This document shows positions 16,011-24,696 of a DNA stretch of 64,000 nucleotides, piece by piece. A program made the position numbers and the translations under genes. Location: contig NZ_CP126093.1 of NCBI RefSeq assembly GCF_030123065.1, positions 5,586,001 to 5,650,000 of the forward strand, given 5' to 3'. Position 1 is the stretch's first letter; every line of letters starts with the position of its first letter. The notes under the pieces were generated by a model, which was not told the DNA's origin, made no database searches, and worked only from the letters and a program-made list of their open reading frames with translations. This DNA comes from Neobacillus sp. DY30 (lineage in GTDB: Bacteria; Bacillota; Bacilli; Bacillales; Cytobacillaceae).

Positions 16011-17246
16011 TTATTTAGCATTCGAATAATGGTTAAACATCTTGTCTAAATTCTCCAGATAAACATCCATATTATGATCATAGTAAAACTGTGCCGTATA
16101 TTTTCGAAAATCGGATTCTGCAGCAGTCCCTCCTGCCCAGTAATGATTGGGCCAGTTTACTACTTGCCCGCTTGCAATTTTTTCTCTTATTAAATGACCT
16201 TCTTTATGGGTGCTTGTAACTCCTTTAACCGCACTGATTGAACCTTCAAAATTGGATATTCTTTGAGCGTTTTCCTTTTTTATCAAAAATGCTAATAATG
16301 CTTTCGCTTCTTTAGGATGTTTTGTATCAGCGGAAATGGCAAAGCCGATATCAACTCCTCCCAACACATTATGATCGATTTGATTCGTTGCCGGAAATGG
16401 AAAAATGCCATAATTTAAATTAGGATTCGACTTTTCAATCATCGTTAACGCCCATGTTCCCATAATGTACATAGAACCTTCACCATTTGCAAACTTTTTA
16501 TTTACATCATAATAGCTGTCTTCAAAAGAATTTGGCTGAACATATGACAGCACCGTAAGGGTTTTTTCTGATATTTCCCTCCACCTTGGATCAGATACAA
16601 TTGAAAACTCATCCTTTTCCCAATAACTCGTTTCGAATTCATTTGCGACTAAGTTTAGATTAAAAATACTCGCCTGGTTTGCATCCTTGTTAGGCATGAC
16701 TAAAGCTGTTTTTCCATTAGACTTTAATTCCTCCAAAACTTGAACAAACGAATTCCAACTGTTAGGAACCGATAAATTTAATTCTTCGAAATGATCCTTA
16801 TTATATAGGACTCCTACCGCATTTTGCGTTAAGGCAGCACCGTACATCTTTCCGTTTATAAGATATCGGTTTTGGATAGTGGGTTGGATATTTTTAATGA
16901 AGGGTTCATTTGATAAATCAAGCAGATATCCTTTTTCAGCTCTTACTTTATAATCTTGTTCGATCGGATAAGTAATAAAAAGATCCGGAATATCACCTCT
17001 TGCAATTCTTGCTTTTAACACTGTCATCGGTTCAGGTACAATGACCTGCTTAATCGTAACGTTAGGATGCAGCTCTTCAAACTCTTGAATGAGTTCATTA
17101 AAGATCACTTCTGTTTCTGGTTTCGGTGAAAAAAATTCAAGTTCAATCTTATCTTCTTTTATGAGAGATTGATCTAATTCATTTCCTGTACAACCGGCTA
17201 ACAAGAGAATGATAAGAATGGGACTGATAGAAAGAAATCGCTTCAT
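16011..17246 (-). CDS. Solute-binding lipoprotein linked to the two-component system
   Basis: A 411-residue family 1 solute-binding protein with lipoprotein signal MKRFLSISPILIILLLAGC (Cys 19). Domain markers include FITYPIEQDYKVRAEKGYLL, the MYIMGTWALTMIE segment and GVDIGFAISADTKHPKEA. No permease genes follow it; instead it sits first in a unit with a YesM kinase and YesN regulator. This suggests a sensory rather than transport role, although it could also feed the nearby permeases. AGGAGGATAT precedes the ATG. Confidence 0.8.
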   Translation of the reverse strand: MKRFLSISPILIILLLAGCTGNELDQSLIKEDKIELEFFSPKPETEVIFNELIQEFEELHPNVTIKQVIVPEPMTVLKARIARGDIPDLFITYPIEQDYKVRAEKGYLLDLSNEPFIKNIQPTIQNRYLINGKMYGAALTQNAVGVLYNKDHFEELNLSVPNSWNSFVQVLEELKSNGKTALVMPNKDANQASIFNLNLVANEFETSYWEKDEFSIVSDPRWREISEKTLTVLSYVQPNSFEDSYYDVNKKFANGEGSMYIMGTWALTMIEKSNPNLNYGIFPFPATNQIDHNVLGGVDIGFAISADTKHPKEAKALLAFLIKKENAQRISNFEGSISAVKGVTSTHKEGHLIREKIASGQVVNWPNHYWAGGTAAESDFRKYTAQFYYDHNMDVYLENLDKMFNHYSNAK

Positions 17247-17290
17247 ATATCCTCCTATATAATATCTAACTATTACTTTGTTAATCCTTT

Positions 17291-17563
17291 ATGTATACTA
17301 TAAATCTCACTGTTTTGCTAAGCAATGTCTCCTTTTTCCAATTTCATGTTAACGATTTTGATAATTCAACTAAGTTTGGGATCAAGTTGATGAATGGGAA
17401 CTATACGCATTTAATGACTGGAAAATATGTAAAGGAACTTCAAACGAACCTGGAATTGATGATCAGACTAAAATTGGAGATCAATACCGATATTCCCTTC
17501 GATATGTCGTTTATACAACACATTGAAGAAATTGTTGTAAAAGTAGGAGTGACAATAGAATGA
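17291..17563 (+). CDS. Uncertain small ORF upstream of the broken TetR gene
   Basis: A 90-residue frame with no family I recognise and no convincing ribosome-binding site before its ATG. Its end overlaps the TetR start by ATGA. The last 50 residues look protein-like (NTDIPFDMSFIQHIEEIV), so it may be the 3' remnant of a decayed gene that was once coupled to the TetR gene. It could equally be chance; it shares the divergent region with the binding-lipoprotein gene. Confidence 0.3.
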   Translation: MYTINLTVLLSNVSFFQFHVNDFDNSTKFGIKLMNGNYTHLMTGKYVKELQTNLELMIRLKLEINTDIPFDMSFIQHIEEIVVKVGVTIE

Positions 17564-18111
17564 CTCAATCAAAGACGGATCCGCGAGTTCTACGTACTCG
17601 TAGATTAATTATGGATTCCTTCATTGAACTTTCCGCAAAAAAAGAATTTAAGGATATTACCATAAAAGATATAACAACAGAGGCAATGATAAATCGTGCC
17701 ACTTTTTATTATCATTTTAGAGAAGGCATTATCGGAAGTATTGTTAGTGAATTTGAATGGCGATGTCTACATGAATGACAAACTAAATGAAGAAGCGTTC
17801 GTTAGTATTTTCATAGCGATCACCAATTTTCAAAAGTCATTATCCACTCGATGTCATAGAGGATATGAAGATACCATTGCTCGAATCATTAGGGAACAGC
17901 TCGAAATCATTTTTCCAAAATGTTGGTAAAACAAAATAGTATGGAAGAAGATGAAGCACTTAAACTTAATGCCGTCATCCTAAGCTGGGGGATATATGGA
18001 GCTTCTGTGGAATGGAAACGAAAAGGTATGGACGTTCCGCCCGAAGAATATATTAAATCCGCCATTCCTTATTTACTTTCTGGGATTGAGTTTGGTTCTG
18101 AAAAGGTTTAA
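17560..18111 (+). pseudogene. TetR/AcrR-family regulator, frameshifted
   Basis: Residues 1-55 are a normal TetR DNA-binding domain (RRLIMDSFIELSAKKEF, DITTEAMINRATFYYHF). Just after the YYHF motif (about 17720) the frame shifts by one, and the original frame ends at 17778. The C-terminal half continues in the next frame (NDKLNEEAFVSIFIAITNFQ; GYEDTIARIIREQLEIIF) until about 17922, where a second shift returns to the first frame for LNAVILSWGIYGASVEWKRK and the end. Two frameshifts without a single open frame indicate a pseudogene. No adjacent intact target gene is obvious. Confidence 0.75.
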
Positions 18112-18149
18112 ATCCTTTGTAAAAAGAGGATATGTTTAAGATAAAAATC

Positions 18150-18297
18150 TTATCTGCCAAAAGCCCCTCTTTATCTGCCGATTTCATTTGTTTATCTGCC
18201 TGATTAACCATTTTACCTGCCAAAACCCATCATTCACCTGCATACTTGTTCCGAAGGCAAATCTAGTAAAATGAAATAGCCAGGCGGCGGCCTGGCT
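18150..18297 (+). repeat. Single ACCTGC repeat element with GC-rich hairpin
   Basis: Five (A)(T/C)CTGC motifs start at 18152, 18173, 18194, 18215 and 18236, an exact 21-nt period. They are followed by AGCCAGGC (18278-18285) pairing with GCCTGGCT (18290-18297). This is the same element as the arrays at 1679 and 32165. The hairpin is 25 bp beyond the stop of the convergent phnE gene and could help end its transcript. Confidence 0.75.
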
Positions 18298-18321
18298 CTG
18301 GTAATTATATAATTTTAATCC

Positions 18322-19188
18322 TTACCCGTGGACCTTGAGCTTCTTTTTAAATCGGATCGCTATCATTTCTAGAAGGATAGCAATCGCTAAGATAAAGTAG
18401 GTAATAGCCCCGATTTCTCTAATGTCTAAGTAGAAACTGCTCGCCATAAACATGTCAAATCCGATGCCGCCAGCACCTGCTGCTGCTCCCATGGCGATAG
18501 CAACGGCGAAGTTAATTTCAAATCGAAGAAACGTCCAAGAAATCAGATAAGTGAGGGAAGATGGAATAACCGCTTGAAAGATAATCTGCCACCAGTTGGC
18601 TCCACTGGCTTGCAGGGCTTCGATGACTCCCTTGTCTAATTCTTCAAAGGACTCAGAATAAGCCTTCACTAAATAGCTTACCGAATGGAACGTCATCCCA
18701 ATGACAGCCGCAACACTTCCAAGGCCTGCCGCCACCGCAAAAAACAACACCCACAAAACTGTCGGAACCGCTCTTATGAAAGCAACAAATCCCTTAATCA
18801 CGGAAGAAATTCGTTTATTCGTCAGATTTTCTGCAGCCAGTAATCCCAAAAATACAGCGATGATTGCGCCAAACAAAGTGGTTAAAAAGGCTAGACCTAA
18901 CGTAACAAAAACCTGATAAAGTGCATGGGTAAAGGTAAAATGTTTAAGATGAGGCTCTAGAAACATTGCTTTTAGATTTGCAAAAGTGGATAAAACTGCT
19001 TCTCCAATATCAAGCTGTTTGTAGTCGAAACTAAAAAATGCGTAAACCGTTAGAAGTACTAGGATGATTAGTGTGCTTCTTATAACCACCGTCGATTTAG
19101 TCAATGTTTTCATTCTTATTTTTTTTCTCAGGTGCGGGTGTGGGTTAAGTAATTGTTTTGCTGAGGTTAATTGTTCATTTGCTTCCAT
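18322..19188 (-). CDS. phnE: Phosphonate ABC transporter permease
   Basis: A 288-residue integral membrane protein with a hydrophilic basic N-terminus (residues 1-30) and about six transmembrane helices. It carries the PhnE-type coupling loop (SFEELDKGVIEALQASGANWWQIIF) and the conserved RAVPTVLWVLFF. It forms the channel of the PhnCDE importer, probably as a heterodimer with the other permease encoded immediately upstream, whose stop codon overlaps this start by 1 bp. It is the last gene of the phosphonate operon. Confidence 0.88.
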   Translation of the reverse strand: MEANEQLTSAKQLLNPHPHLRKKIRMKTLTKSTVVIRSTLIILVLLTVYAFFSFDYKQLDIGEAVLSTFANLKAMFLEPHLKHFTFTHALYQVFVTLGLAFLTTLFGAIIAVFLGLLAAENLTNKRISSVIKGFVAFIRAVPTVLWVLFFAVAAGLGSVAAVIGMTFHSVSYLVKAYSESFEELDKGVIEALQASGANWWQIIFQAVIPSSLTYLISWTFLRFEINFAVAIAMGAAAGAGGIGFDMFMASSFYLDIREIGAITYFILAIAILLEMIAIRFKKKLKVHG

Positions 19189-19973
19189 TACAGAACCGCC
19201 CTTCTGACATAATTCGATACCGATTCAATGAATAAAATAGCTGCGATAATGACGACGACCACCAAAGAGGCGACATCGTAATTTAAGTTTTTATAATACA
19301 AGTTAAATGTAAACCCAATTCCCGAGCCAGTAAGCAGCCCAATCAGAGTGGCACTTCTTATATTTGTTTCAATCATAAATAAGACCCAGCTGATCAATTG
19401 TGGAAGGCTTGATGGAATTACCGACTGAAAGATAATCGAAAAGTAGCCTGCTCCAGTTGCTTGCAGAGCTTCAACGGAGCCACTGCTTACCTCATCAATG
19501 GTTTCAACAAAAGCTCTTGTTAAAAAGCCGAAAGAACCAAAAAACAAAGCAAAATAACCTGTTAATGAACTTTGACCAAATGAAAATAGTAGAATCATAG
19601 CCCAGGCTGCCACATCTATATTTCGGAAAATCGTCGCAATTCCTCTACTAATCCCTCCAAAAAAAGCATTCACTCTCGTTGTATTCGAGCCTAGAATCGC
19701 AAATAGAAGGGCAAACACGGCTCCCGTAGTGGTGGCAGCAATTGAAACCAACAGCGTTTCGATTAGCTTATCGAGAATATCGGGAAGCTTCGTTAATGAT
19801 TCTTGCGTTGGATAAAAGTTTGCCAAGCCCCATTCCACTGCTCTTGGAAGGGAGGTAAAGCCTTTTGCGATATTGTACTCGGTGATGATAATGGCTAGTA
19901 CCGTGACAGCACCTAAAATGGATAGGAACCCTAGCGTATTTCGTTTCTTTTTTACAAAGTAATCAGCTTGCAT
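19188..19973 (-). CDS. phnE: Phosphonate ABC transporter permease (second copy)
   Basis: A 261-residue paralogue of the following permease with about six transmembrane helices. It has the same coupling loop pattern (TIDEVSSGSVEALQATGAGYF) and FRNIDVAAWAMILLF. Tandem phnE genes are usual in Gram-positive phosphonate and phosphite importers. The start overlaps the phnC stop by 11 bp, indicating translational coupling. Confidence 0.88.
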   Translation of the reverse strand: MQADYFVKKKRNTLGFLSILGAVTVLAIIITEYNIAKGFTSLPRAVEWGLANFYPTQESLTKLPDILDKLIETLLVSIAATTTGAVFALLFAILGSNTTRVNAFFGGISRGIATIFRNIDVAAWAMILLFSFGQSSLTGYFALFFGSFGFLTRAFVETIDEVSSGSVEALQATGAGYFSIIFQSVIPSSLPQLISWVLFMIETNIRSATLIGLLTGSGIGFTFNLYYKNLNYDVASLVVVVIIAAILFIESVSNYVRRAVL

Positions 19974-20751
19974 GGATGCCTCCTACATCAAAAATAAGAT
20001 CTTCAGCCTCGGATCCATAAATACACTGAATATCTTCTTTAGTAATGTTTTTAGGCGAGCCATTATAAACAACTTGACCATGGTTAATCCCAATGATTTT
20101 ATCCGAGTACTTCAATGCCACATCCACTTGATGCAGATTCACCAGGACGGTAATGCCCATGGTCCTTGAAATGTTTCTCAAATGATCCATAATGATTTTT
20201 GCTGAATTTGGATCAAGTGAAGCAATCGGCTCATCACACAAAAGCATCCGCGGATTTTGAATAAGCGCACGTGCGATACCAACTCGCTGCTTTTGACCGC
20301 CGCTCAATTGATCTGCCCGCTTATACATGTGTTCCTCTAAACCAAGCACATGCAGAATGTTAACGGCCTGCTCCTTTTCTTCTTGACTATAAAGACCGAG
20401 AACTCCAGCCATTGTTGATTTTTTCCCCAAATTGCCATGAAGCGTATTTTCAATCACACTTAAGCGATTGACTAAATTATAATGCTGAAAAATCATTCCG
20501 ATTTTCGTTCGGATCAGTTTTAAGTCCTTTTTCTTCAGATTCATTACGTTCATGTTATCAAAAATAATTTCTCCGCTACTTGCACCAATCATCCGATTAA
20601 TACAACGAAGGAGAGTAGATTTCCCCGCTCCTGATGGACCGATGATCGAAACAAACTCTCCTTCATTTACGGAGAAGTTAACATCCGATAACGCCCTCAT
20701 ATCACTACCAAATTGTTTGGACACATGATTTACTTCTAATAAGGCTGTCAT
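19963..20751 (-). CDS. phnC: Phosphonate ABC transporter ATP-binding protein
   Basis: A 262-residue ABC ATPase. Walker A is GPSGAGKS (residues 38-45), the Q-loop is in IGMIFQHYN, the signature is LSGGQKQR, Walker B is MLLCDEPIASLDP and the switch His is in VNLHQVDVA. The NLHQVD motif and overall length are typical of PhnC. It energises the PhnE pair; PhnD encoded 27 bp upstream supplies the ligand. Confidence 0.9.
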   Translation of the reverse strand: MTALLEVNHVSKQFGSDMRALSDVNFSVNEGEFVSIIGPSGAGKSTLLRCINRMIGASSGEIIFDNMNVMNLKKKDLKLIRTKIGMIFQHYNLVNRLSVIENTLHGNLGKKSTMAGVLGLYSQEEKEQAVNILHVLGLEEHMYKRADQLSGGQKQRVGIARALIQNPRMLLCDEPIASLDPNSAKIIMDHLRNISRTMGITVLVNLHQVDVALKYSDKIIGINHGQVVYNGSPKNITKEDIQCIYGSEAEDLIFDVGGIHAS

Positions 20752-20778
20752 AGGTTAACTCTCCTTGCTATTTGGTAA

Positions 20779-21810
20779 TTATTTCGAAAGCTCACGAATT
20801 GGATTGAACCAAGCATCCTCTACTTCTACTAAACGCTCGTCTGCTGATTTCTTAAATAATCCTGAAAACTCGGAATCCTCTGGAACGAAGATTTTTTCGT
20901 TGTTCGTAATTTCATCGGATGTCATGATTTCAAGCAACTGAGCTTTAAGATCTTCATTCAACGTCTCTGAATTGAATACAAATGGTGCATTTAAAACTGG
21001 CGTAACAGAAATAAGTGAAAATTCTTTTCCAGCTACAGTGTTAAATGGTTCTGCTGCATCCTTTTTCACTTGATAAACAGCACCAGGTCGGTTTTCTACC
21101 CCATCAGCAAGTTCCACATAATTGTTCACACATGTATCACAGAAAGCCGCTACGTCCGCTTTCCCTGATAATAGATTGACCGCTGAACCTTGGTGAGAGC
21201 CTCCGTATAAAACTTCGCTAAAAAATTTATCTTCGCCGCCTTCAAGCAGGTCTTCTGCTGTTAAGTCTTTAAACTCTCCCATTTTACTGAAATAATCAAC
21301 GATCCCTGTAGATGGAACTTTAAATCCTGAAGTGGAACTATTCGATACAAAGGAAAATTTCTTGCCTTGAATGCTGTCGATTACAAACTCATCGCCATTC
21401 TGATATTCATCAACATTGTCTTTATTTACCGCTAACCAGCTATAGTAAACCGCATCCTCCAAAGTACCCGACGCACCTGATGGGACAACCAACGGAAGAA
21501 CTTTTTCATTTTTGTTATGCGCTTCAATATATCCTTGTGCCCCTAAGAAAGCCATATCTGCATTTCCATTAGCTACTGCTTCAATCGCAACAATATAGTC
21601 TGTCGTTGTTTGATGCTCGACCTTTTTACCTGTTTTCTCTTCAATTATTTTTCCAATTTCATCACGAGCCTCGGTAAGATCTGCCCCAGATTCATTTGGA
21701 AGCCAAGCGATGGTAAGGGTATCTTTATCGTCAGCTCCTGCAGAAGCTGAACAACCTGCAAATACGACTAACATAACGATAGAAAGTAAAAATAATAACG
21801 TCTTTTTCAT
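20779..21810 (-). CDS. phnD: Phosphonate-binding lipoprotein
   Basis: A 343-residue periplasmic-type binding protein, anchored as a lipoprotein by the signal MKKTLLFLLSIVMLVVFAGC. PhnD/PhnX family markers are TIAWLPNESG, GNADMAFLGAQGYIEA, SFVSNSSTSGFKVPS and GKADVAAFCDTCVNNY. The SSTSG loop binds the phosphonate group in this family. Three in-frame starts cluster here; the ATG at 21810 has the best spacing (7 nt) from GAGGAG. It follows phnL after an 88-bp gap that may hold an extra promoter. Confidence 0.88.
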   Translation of the reverse strand: MKKTLLFLLSIVMLVVFAGCSASAGADDKDTLTIAWLPNESGADLTEARDEIGKIIEEKTGKKVEHQTTTDYIVAIEAVANGNADMAFLGAQGYIEAHNKNEKVLPLVVPSGASGTLEDAVYYSWLAVNKDNVDEYQNGDEFVIDSIQGKKFSFVSNSSTSGFKVPSTGIVDYFSKMGEFKDLTAEDLLEGGEDKFFSEVLYGGSHQGSAVNLLSGKADVAAFCDTCVNNYVELADGVENRPGAVYQVKKDAAEPFNTVAGKEFSLISVTPVLNAPFVFNSETLNEDLKAQLLEIMTSDEITNNEKIFVPEDSEFSGLFKKSADERLVEVEDAWFNPIRELSK

Positions 21811-21841
21811 CATCAAACTCCTCGCTTTTTTTTAATTGGAC

Positions 21842-21870
21842 ATATCCATACTGTATCAGTTGATTGTCAA
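21842..21870 (-). promoter_or_regulatory. Possible internal promoter for phnDCEE
   Basis: On the minus strand TTGACA (21870-21865) is followed 17 nt later by GGATAT (21847-21842). The -35 box is perfect and the -10 box is weak. It would allow the transporter genes to be expressed independently of the lyase genes. Confidence 0.3.
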
Positions 21871-21898
21871 GCCACTATTAATCTTGTATAAAGATTTG

Positions 21899-22618
21899 TT
21901 AAGAGTTGGTAAAATTAGTAGAATGAGAGAAAATTCCATTCTGCATGTTGTACTCTTGATTACATAAATGATTCATAAATTCAAGGTCATGAAAGATTCC
22001 AAGCATCGTTGTTCCTTCCTTCATCAGCTGTTCAATGAGAAGCTTCACCTTCATTTTTGAATCATGATCTAAACTTGCTGTCGGTTCATCTAATAGCAGC
22101 AGTCTCGGTTTTTTCACCATCGCCCGTGCAATGTTAAGCCTCAGCTTCTCACCTCCGGAAAAAGTGGCTGGGTAGCTGTCCCATAATTCTTCATCCAACT
22201 CAAAATGCGTGAGAATCTTCTCCGTTTCTTTTTCCGCAAAGTCATGATTGTCCCCCATCTCAAGGATCGCTTGTTTTACAAGCTGCCTGGCCGTCGTTCG
22301 CGGCATGACATTTAAAAATTGGGACACATAGCCAATTTCATGCTTCCTTAAATAAAGCAGTTCTCGTTCGGTTGCCTCAGCCAAATTCATAGGTCCAAAT
22401 TTTTCGGAATGATACCAAATACTCCCATGCTGGATACGATACGTTCCATAAATACATTTTAAAATCGTCGACTTGCCGCTTCCGCTTTTCCCCGTAATCC
22501 CGACAAATTCTCCTTCTTTTATCTTTATATCCACACTGCTTACAGCTCGGATATGTTTACCCAAATTATGAAGATCAAACGATTTGGATAAGTTCTTAAT
22601 CTCTAGAAGATTTTCCAC
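21899..22618 (-). CDS. phnL: C-P lyase system ABC-type protein PhnL
   Basis: A 239-residue ABC ATPase. Walker A is GKSGSGKS (residues 43-50), the signature is FSGGEKLRL and Walker B is LLLLDEPTASLD. PhnL markers are AVSSVDIKIKEGEFVGITG and GYVSQFLNVMPR. It belongs to the C-P lyase machinery rather than to transport; in E. coli PhnL acts with PhnI, PhnG and PhnH in forming the ribose-triphosphate phosphonate and docks on PhnK. It lies 28 bp downstream of phnM. Confidence 0.88.
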   Translation of the reverse strand: MENLLEIKNLSKSFDLHNLGKHIRAVSSVDIKIKEGEFVGITGKSGSGKSTILKCIYGTYRIQHGSIWYHSEKFGPMNLAEATERELLYLRKHEIGYVSQFLNVMPRTTARQLVKQAILEMGDNHDFAEKETEKILTHFELDEELWDSYPATFSGGEKLRLNIARAMVKKPRLLLLDEPTASLDHDSKMKVKLLIEQLMKEGTTMLGIFHDLEFMNHLCNQEYNMQNGIFSHSTNFTNS

Positions 22619-22646
22619 CTATTCACCTGCTTTCTAAAATAAGACG

Positions 22647-23825
22647 TTAAATTCGATAATTGGTCTTTTGTATCAGCTTCCCGTCCACAAATACTCCCGT
22701 AATCACTGGAAAATGATCATTAATTTTTTCAATAATAAGCAAATCTGCTTTTTTCCCTTCGCGAATCGAGCCAATTTCTCCATCCATTTTTACTGCTTTT
22801 GCCGGATTAATCGTGACAAGCTTCATCATGTCCACTAAATCCATGTCATATTTTTCGACCAGCTCAAAGATGGAATGAAGCATTGCGGCAGGATAGTAAT
22901 CACTGCATAAGATATCAATTGATTCGTTTAGAATCGCCTCGGCTGCCCCCAAGTTTCCACTATGAGAACCACCCAGGAGGACATTTGGAGCACCAGCAAT
23001 GGTATACATGCCAAGCTCCTTCGCGCGATGTGCGACCTCTAACGTGATCGGAAATTCACTAATGGTCGTCCCAAAACTATGAACAAGATTGAGCTTTTCA
23101 AGACTATCGTCATCATGGGAAGCAACGGCAATACCATGCTCATGTGCCAGCTGGGCGATTTCCTTTATGTCTTCAATGGATAGCTTCTCCTTCGTTTGGT
23201 GTTTAAGAATGAGAACATCTATAGATGAATCACTGATATTGTTATAGCTTTTAACGGTATTCCGATAAATTTCTAGGTGACGGTACTGCCCTTGACCAGG
23301 GGTATGATCCATAAAGGAAACTAAATGGACTTTGTCCTCTTTTATATAACTTTTGAGATTTTCCATTTCTTCCACATTATCAATCTCAAATCTCGCATGG
23401 AACCGGTGGCGGACAAGGTGCTTCATACTGTGTGTCCGGTCAATCAAGTCAATAAATTTCCGAACATTTTCAGGTTCACGAATGGGCTTATACTCATAAT
23501 CACTCCCTTTGAACAAGGAAAGAGAATGGAACATCGTTGTAATACCGTGTGAGATAAGCTGTTTTTCTGTTTCTCGTAAAGCCAAATCAAAATTCATCAG
23601 TGAGGTCGGCCTAGGTGCAGCCATATGCTCAATGTAGTCCGAATGAATATCGATAAAACCCGGAGAAATATAGCCTCCTGCTGCATCAATGACCTCTATC
23701 TGTTCCTCAAATTTAATCTCACCTTTAGGAGCAATTTTCGCAATTCTATCGTCTTCAATTAACAGATCATAGCCATACAAAACCGCTTCTTCGGTAATTA
23801 ATCTTCCATTTGTAATGACAAACAA
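22647..23825 (-). CDS. phnM: Alpha-D-ribose 1-methylphosphonate 5-triphosphate diphosphatase
   Basis: A metal-dependent amidohydrolase that releases pyrophosphate from the ribose-triphosphate phosphonate intermediate. It shows SPGFIDIHSDYIEHMAAPR (family metal site), SFMDHTPGQGQYRH, ASHDDDS and LCSDYYP. I choose the TTG at 23825 (giving 392 residues, FVITNGRLITEE) because TAGGGGGAAG lies 6 nt upstream and family members begin at this point. The ATG at 23876 would add 17 atypical residues and overlap phnK by 20 bp. It belongs to the same operon as phnK and phnL. Confidence 0.87.
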   Translation of the reverse strand: MFVITNGRLITEEAVLYGYDLLIEDDRIAKIAPKGEIKFEEQIEVIDAAGGYISPGFIDIHSDYIEHMAAPRPTSLMNFDLALRETEKQLISHGITTMFHSLSLFKGSDYEYKPIREPENVRKFIDLIDRTHSMKHLVRHRFHARFEIDNVEEMENLKSYIKEDKVHLVSFMDHTPGQGQYRHLEIYRNTVKSYNNISDSSIDVLILKHQTKEKLSIEDIKEIAQLAHEHGIAVASHDDDSLEKLNLVHSFGTTISEFPITLEVAHRAKELGMYTIAGAPNVLLGGSHSGNLGAAEAILNESIDILCSDYYPAAMLHSIFELVEKYDMDLVDMMKLVTINPAKAVKMDGEIGSIREGKKADLLIIEKINDHFPVITGVFVDGKLIQKTNYRI

Positions 23826-23856
23826 AGTACTTCCCCCTAGATTTAAGAATGGACTT

Positions 23857-24696
23857 TTACAGCAATGAATGAACAAGCTGCTGTGTATATCGATGCTGCG
23901 GGTCCTCGAGGATTTGATCCGTTAATCCTTGCTCAATGACCCTTCCCTCCAACATCACAAGCGTGCGGTCTGCCAGCATACGGATGACTCCTAAATCATG
24001 CGAAACGAGGACAATGCTGATATTTAATTCACGCTGCAGACTTTTAATTAAATCCAGGACACTCGCTTGTACGGAAAGATCCAAACCAGTTGTCACTTCA
24101 TCCAGCAGAAGAAGTGGAGGACGATTGGAAAGAGCTTTGGCAATTTGAACCCGCTGCTGCATTCCCCCCGAAAAGTTTTTCGGTGCCTCTTTTCGGCGGT
24201 GCACAGGGATGTTTACTTTATTTAGAAGTTCTGTCCCTCTGTCTTCCATCATTCCTACATGCTGGTTTCCAGCTGCAATCAGCTTCTCGGCAATATTCCC
24301 AATCGATGAAAAGTTCATTTTTAATCCCAATAAAGGATTTTGATAGACTTTCCCCATAATGTTGTTACGAATATAGCGCTGCTGCTGAGAAGACTCTTGA
24401 AAAAGATTCTTCTCACCATGATGGTAGTCTGCTAGATAGGCCTCGCCACTGGTTACGTCTTGGTCAAAATATAGGCATTGCATCAAGGTTGATTTTCCAC
24501 TGCCGCTCTCTCCAACGATGCCAAGAACCTCACCCGGAAAAACATCAAAGGATATATCCCTGCAGGCATAAACTGTTCCACAAACCGGACAATAATTTTT
24601 AACGAGAGAATCTTCGTCTTGGCAATACGGACAGCCTTTACCAAACTGCTTATTTAAATGTTTAATCGATAAAACCGGAACTTCAAATTCAGCCAT
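23857..24696 (-). CDS. phnK: C-P lyase system ABC-type protein PhnK with zinc-ribbon insertion
   Basis: A 279-residue ABC ATPase. Walker A is GESGSGKS (62-69), the signature FSGGMQQR, Walker B LLLLDEVTTGLD and the switch VSHDLG. PhnK markers are DVFPGEVLGIVGESG and GKVYQNPLLGL. In E. coli PhnK dimers sit on the PhnGHIJ core. Unlike E. coli PhnK, this protein has an extra segment at residues 20-45 with C22, C25, C36 and C39 (CPYC, CPVC), a likely zinc ribbon. Its start abuts the phnJ stop (no gap), so translation is probably coupled. Confidence 0.88.
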   Translation of the reverse strand: MAEFEVPVLSIKHLNKQFGKGCPYCQDEDSLVKNYCPVCGTVYACRDISFDVFPGEVLGIVGESGSGKSTLMQCLYFDQDVTSGEAYLADYHHGEKNLFQESSQQQRYIRNNIMGKVYQNPLLGLKMNFSSIGNIAEKLIAAGNQHVGMMEDRGTELLNKVNIPVHRRKEAPKNFSGGMQQRVQIAKALSNRPPLLLLDEVTTGLDLSVQASVLDLIKSLQRELNISIVLVSHDLGVIRMLADRTLVMLEGRVIEQGLTDQILEDPQHRYTQQLVHSLL

